Part shown: positions 59,668-64,000 of the stretch, piece after piece
How positions within the stretch are numbered: the stretch's first letter is position 1
Layout of the letters: the number at the start of each line of letters is the position of its first letter
Origin: Fasciola hepatica
Lineage: Eukaryota; Platyhelminthes; Trematoda; Plagiorchiida; Fasciolidae
Length of the DNA: 64,000 bases
NCBI GenBank assembly: GCA_948099385.1
Contig: CANUEZ040000140.1
Coordinates: 1,612,001-1,676,000 of the forward strand
Direction of reading: 5' to 3'
Made by a program: the position numbers and the translations under genes
Notes under the pieces: generated by a model
Told to the model about the DNA's origin: nothing
What the model saw: the letters and a program-made list of their open reading frames with translations, nothing else
Database searches by the model: none

Positions 59668-59745
59668 CCGGTAGCGGAAGCAGAATGCGAACCCAGGACA
59701 AAAGGGTTGAAAGCCCCCCGTGATGACCGTTTGACTACCGCAGGT
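59668..59745 (-). repeat. tRNA-Glu-like pseudogene or SINE fragment
   Basis: The minus strand reads TAGTCAAACGG (box A, 59728-59738), GGGCTTTCAACCC (a 7-base anticodon loop CTTTCAA with anticodon TTC at 59709-59711, closed by a GGG/CCC stem) and TGGGTTCGCATTC (box B, 59683-59695). This resembles tRNA-Glu(TTC). The T-stem and acceptor pair poorly, so it is a pseudogene or SINE head. Confidence 0.5.
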
Positions 59746-62700
59746 TGCGTGGCGAGCTGTCTATTACAAGTCAATACTCTACACTGAGAGTTGATGCGAT
59801 GATCGCTGACTCACACCAAGGTGATGTTAGCAACAGTGAGAAACGCGTCAGTTGACTAAAAGTTATCACAGTCTTGTGGGGTATCCGGTCGACAGATGTC
59901 TTGACTGTAGATGGTTATTTGACCACTAACAGTAGTGAGTTTCATATTTTGATTCTGTCGAGGTGCCCGTGAATTCTAAAACAGCACGTGCGTTCCAGGG
60001 ATTCACGCAGATTACCGCAATCCATCTTCAGTTCCAGGATTTACGTGGGCACTGACAACTTCGATTCTCTTCGGTGTTTCCCTATAGCTCTGGTGAACAC
60101 TGACCTGCGCATATAACAGATTTTAAGAGTTTGATGCAGAAAATTCCATTGTAAACTTGTTTTGGCAATCAGTGGAGTGCATAATTAGATGTACAGTGTT
60201 TTTTTAAGTCGTGAAAAAAGTTTGATGTGTCCCAGCCCATCTGAACTGCATTCTGCACCGGGCTACTTTTATTGCTTCTCAGTAGGCAAATTATCGAAAA
60301 ATCCTCTTGGGTACAGATAGACCAGCCTAATTGCTGAGACCGTGTTTTGTCCGATGTAAAAAAATTCTCGCTCGTAAAAGCTTTCGACGGGTAAATATCA
60401 GAATGTAGTTGATTCCTCGGTGCTCTGCAAGGAGTTAGTTTAGTTAAAATGTTATGGAGCTAGTGGTTCAGATTGCTTTTCGACAGTCGCATTGTATGCG
60501 GTAGCAAATTAATGTTGTCAATACCGATTCCGTCTGAACATATCATACAATTAAAAACGTGAACCTGTACAGCTGTTGAATGAATGAAAAAAATGATCCA
60601 TGTGGTACATATAAAATACGTTGAAGGCATGTAAATATTATTTCAAAAGATCCCTGATTTGAACCATCAGGAATATTACCACTCAAACTGTCAATCAGAT
60701 GTTGTAGCCTCTCTTAGGTCATCATTTTTCTTCCGTCAATTATCGGGAACCGTAAATATCTCATGACGTGCTAAATAATAAACCGACAAAGTCATTTATG
60801 TCAGCAAAACTACTTGCTACATAATTTAGCGACAAGCGGTATTTTACTCCCAACCGGAGATCTGTTAACCAACTGCAATATAACACGTCTTTGCAGTCCA
60901 AACTACCGCTTATGGTACGGCGTACTTGAATACACTTTCCTTCCCACATACATGTTTTTATTCGCATACTGATTACTGGACACAGCTGGTGTTCCGCTTG
61001 GATCGGTCTTATATTAATTAGCCAAATCAATACCACCAATCCGGCTACGGGTTAAACGTGTATATTATATTTGACTGCATTAATTTAATTCAAAAGGCCT
61101 CATCAGGTTGTCAAATAGAGATGGGTGATAATCACTACACACGCGGTGGTTCTCCCTTCCAACTACCCTCGAGTGACTACCTTGTAAAACAATAAAGTTT
61201 GTTCTGGTAGGCTGCCAAGAATGGCACCTATTGTATGCCTGATCATTTGTGCGTACGGTGTAACGTTTGATATACTTCATGTTGCTTCCTTATTAGCACT
61301 AGGATGCCGAAAGAGTCCAAGGCGGCACTGGCTGGTTGTAAAAGTTGAATAACCCGGGTTTCGTAGCGGTTCGTCGGAATTTCGTGACTTTTCCTGGCAA
61401 ATATTAAGCAAGTTGTGGAGCGCTGGAAACTATCTCGTTCTCTGCTGACTGTTCTGATCCTTCAGCCGGGTATTTTGAATTAATTCTGCGTTAAGCCTAC
61501 GTTCACGTTTTCCTTTGTTTCTCAACTCATTTTACGACTCCTACTCTGTATCCTTCTAGTAGTTGCACGCCACACACACGTCGCAAACATGACACGTGAG
61601 ACGTATGAGAGCGTGGGTGACTAGGGCGAACCACGGACAAAGGGGCTCAGCTCGAAATGCAATCCACCTGTTGTTGAAACCCTGACGGTCAGAGGACCAC
61701 GGAGCGGACAGGCCTTGGTTGAAAGCTGGTTGACTGAGTGAGAGTACCTGTGTGCGTGAACACTTGTGCACAATCTAGGAACAGCAGCGAAATTGTTTGC
61801 ATAATTTACACAGATTTAGGCCTACTATCCTGAAAGTAGCACAAATATTCCGTATCTTAACATGCGTGGTGCACATATGTGATTTTGCAATGGTGCGTTC
61901 ATCAACTCCAATACAGCTCAGCTTGGGTATACACATCACTGCGCGCTTGACGCGTACGTCAATATGGATCCGTAACCAGCCCCACCGCATCTTATTTTTG
62001 ATCCTAGCTCGTGCTCACGTGCGCAGGTACAGAGATGCGCTGACTCAGTCACCCGGCTTTCACTCAAGACCTGTCTGTTTTTGACAAAGCATGATGAATA
62101 TACAGATTGCTAGGCCATATATTAGTACATAGTGACAACCTGAATCTCATTCGAAGATCAAATATGGTGCATTTTTCATCTGAAGGGTCCGGTTGCGCTG
62201 TCTAAGGCATAACAACAACAACGAGTATGCCATTCAGACGGAATTCGCATTGACTTCATAACCTGTTGCATGAAGTCGGTTTTATCTCGTGTTCACGTGC
62301 ATGCATGCACAAAGGCAGTGACCACTGCCAAAACACCCTGGCCTACAAGTGCAGTGGTCTGGATCGCGCATGGCTCATGTGGACTTGCATAACGGCTGAC
62401 CTGAGTACGGCTACTATGACGGATAAACTGAGCGGTTGTCCGTTTGTACATCAAAGACAACATGTGAACTGAATTGACTGTGTAACTGAGGCACGGAAAA
62501 CTAAGGCCGGATCGGGGTAGTCAGTAGAGTGAAAAGATTACTTGGAGGCACTAAGATAACCGCTGCTCGCTGTGATTACCACTCAATTAGTTCCATGACT
62601 GAAGGTTTTAAAAACTACCGATACGCGTGTCCATGTGTCCGCCAACTACAACACAGACAGTGGCGAGATTATCTTATGGAGGGTAGGATGAAACCAGTCA

Positions 62701-64000
62701 TTTGGAGGACTCTAATGCACCGGACAGCGCGAGTGTGCATGACCAGAAAAACAATTCGCCGCTCAAGTATGAAGGGGTGTAGTGTCCCAACATTGACTGA
62801 TGGGGTCGTTGACAGAAGTGTGTTGGGGGTGCGCAAATCGCAAGCACTGGAGGGGTCTTATAACACCTACCATTATTGATTTGAGTGACAGTTACAGAAC
62901 GACATACTGGTCCCATTAGGGCAGCCTAATGAACACATGGTGAACTGCCAGGACAAACTGAAGGTTGAGAAGCGCGAAAATAACGGTAGTCTGTGGGAGA
63001 TTCATCGTTTTCGAGAAGTACCAATACTAATTGGCAGGCAAAAGTGATAGTCCTGGCGGGATCGATTTAAATAGCAGTGATATGCGTTCGCGCTGATCGT
63101 GTGATTAGATCATATCTGGCTGAGGATGTTGGTAGACCCAATCCATCTTTATCTGATTAGGGTGGTTGCGATTAGGGGTTGAGATGAACGAGTGCATATC
63201 ATGACAACTAAAACTTAATTCATTCACTCTGATCTGTCTTTCCGTGTTTCGGACGACTAACTGAGGGGTGTATGGTGAACATATAGATGCACCTTTTGCA
63301 GCTCCATGTTTTTGCATACGTACCGATGAACTATCCAGTCACTTCAATTTGGACTGTAATATAGTGGATGATCACAATTGATAAAGTGTGTGTGTCTTCC
63401 ACCTAATCTGCGGTGTGGCTTCCTAATCACTTCACTTTTGAACCAGCTTTCTGACTGATTTACTGGTGCATTTACAGGAATACCAGTCTTTAGCATGTCT
63501 GTACCGAGATGAACGGGTGTGGGAAGTAGTTTGTTCCACAATGTCTTCTGATTTCCGATATGTATCACTATCAAACGTATTCCATGTATTCCTATATACT
63601 GCACCTTTACCGATATGGTCGAGTTGATGTTACTCATAAATCCAGGCGACTACGTGGTTCACTAGAATTGCTCGCTTTTAACACAAGATGATTGCAACTT
63701 ATCCCAGTTTTGTCGAGTTAAGTCAAAGTGTGATATTGCTGCACGGTTTGTCGCATGAAGCGAAGTGCTCCTCCGTTAGGAAACCGATCAATTTAAGGTG
63801 AAAGATAACACTGAATCGTTATACTACTTCAAAGGACCGTTCCAAAATGACAAGATCTTCCAGTAGATGACCGGCAAAAATGATAAGGGAGCAACGAACG
63901 CCAATAAAATTGCCGACATGTCCAAGATTCTCTAATTTACCCGATATGCCACTTCACCGTAACAAGCGAAAAGCTGCCACACACTGGAAAGACGAAGGAA
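59746..64000. other. Long stretch without recognised genes
   Basis: About 4.3 kb with frames up to 116 codons (62529-62879 plus, Arg-rich) and 92-97 codons at 60761-61039 and 63344-63637 minus. None has a recognised motif and I found no TE domain. It may be old repeat or intergenic DNA, or hold introns of a gene lying outside. Confidence 0.35.

Noticed and set aside
1..64000. CRISPR array, bacterial operon, rRNA or phage features
   Set aside because: No regularly spaced short repeats, no ribosome binding site-gene arrays and no rRNA-like sequence were seen; all recognisable coding matter is from eukaryotic retroelements.

Overview
This window looks like eukaryotic repeat-rich DNA, most likely from a flatworm and probably a digenean trematode. 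That is inferred from the mix of element families: a Penelope-like element with a GIY-YIG remnant, RTE-like and CR1/Jockey-like LINEs, and Ty3/Gypsy elements including one whose gag ends like the CsRn1 clade known from Clonorchis. There is no bacterial gene organisation. No host gene could be identified. Almost every recognisable coding segment is a decayed retroelement with stop codons, frameshifts and lost catalytic residues.

Layout, left to right. 1-2.3 kb: degraded Gypsy scraps on the minus strand. 2325-7814: left arm of a large inverted duplication, holding Gypsy element A (minus strand, 2325-6603) plus 1.2 kb of its upstream flank. 7815-8110: a fragment of another Gypsy-A leader and gag start. 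8440-9510: a CR1-like LINE end. 12.9-13.2 kb: a solo LTR (family C). 15.4 kb: a CR1/Jockey RT scrap. 15965-18425: a truncated Penelope-like element (minus). 18790-21262: a nearly full-length but dead RTE-like LINE (plus). 21571-27069: right arm of the duplication, with Gypsy A in plus orientation and its target-site duplication intact. 29851-30156: solo LTR (family B). 30440-32150: a second RTE-like LINE (minus). 33155-36460: the longer Penelope-like copy (plus). 37480-39560: a second CR1-like LINE (minus). 39.6, 45.9 and 54.7 kb: further family-B solo LTRs. 42426-42750: solo LTR C. 43372-45372: a CR1-type LINE (plus). 47190-49500: Gypsy B, CsRn1-like (plus). About 49.5-64 kb is mostly unrecognised, with tRNA-derived SINE-like pieces at 51.2, 55.8 and 59.7 kb.

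Three element types (Gypsy A, Penelope-like, CR1-like) and solo LTRs B and C each occur as inverted pairs. The first three pairs are nearly identical yet share the same inactivating lesions, so they were copied after they died. The best-resolved event is Gypsy A. The right arm is flanked by the 5-bp direct repeat TGATC and is probably the original. The left arm lacks the outer repeat and joins another Gypsy fragment through three shared bases, which suggests a templated (break-repair) inverted duplication. Nested in the integrase of both arms is a 300-bp TG...CA solo LTR with a perfect GTCAC duplication. Arm identity is an eyeball estimate from translations (roughly 96-100% per segment). An assembly artefact cannot be excluded from sequence alone.
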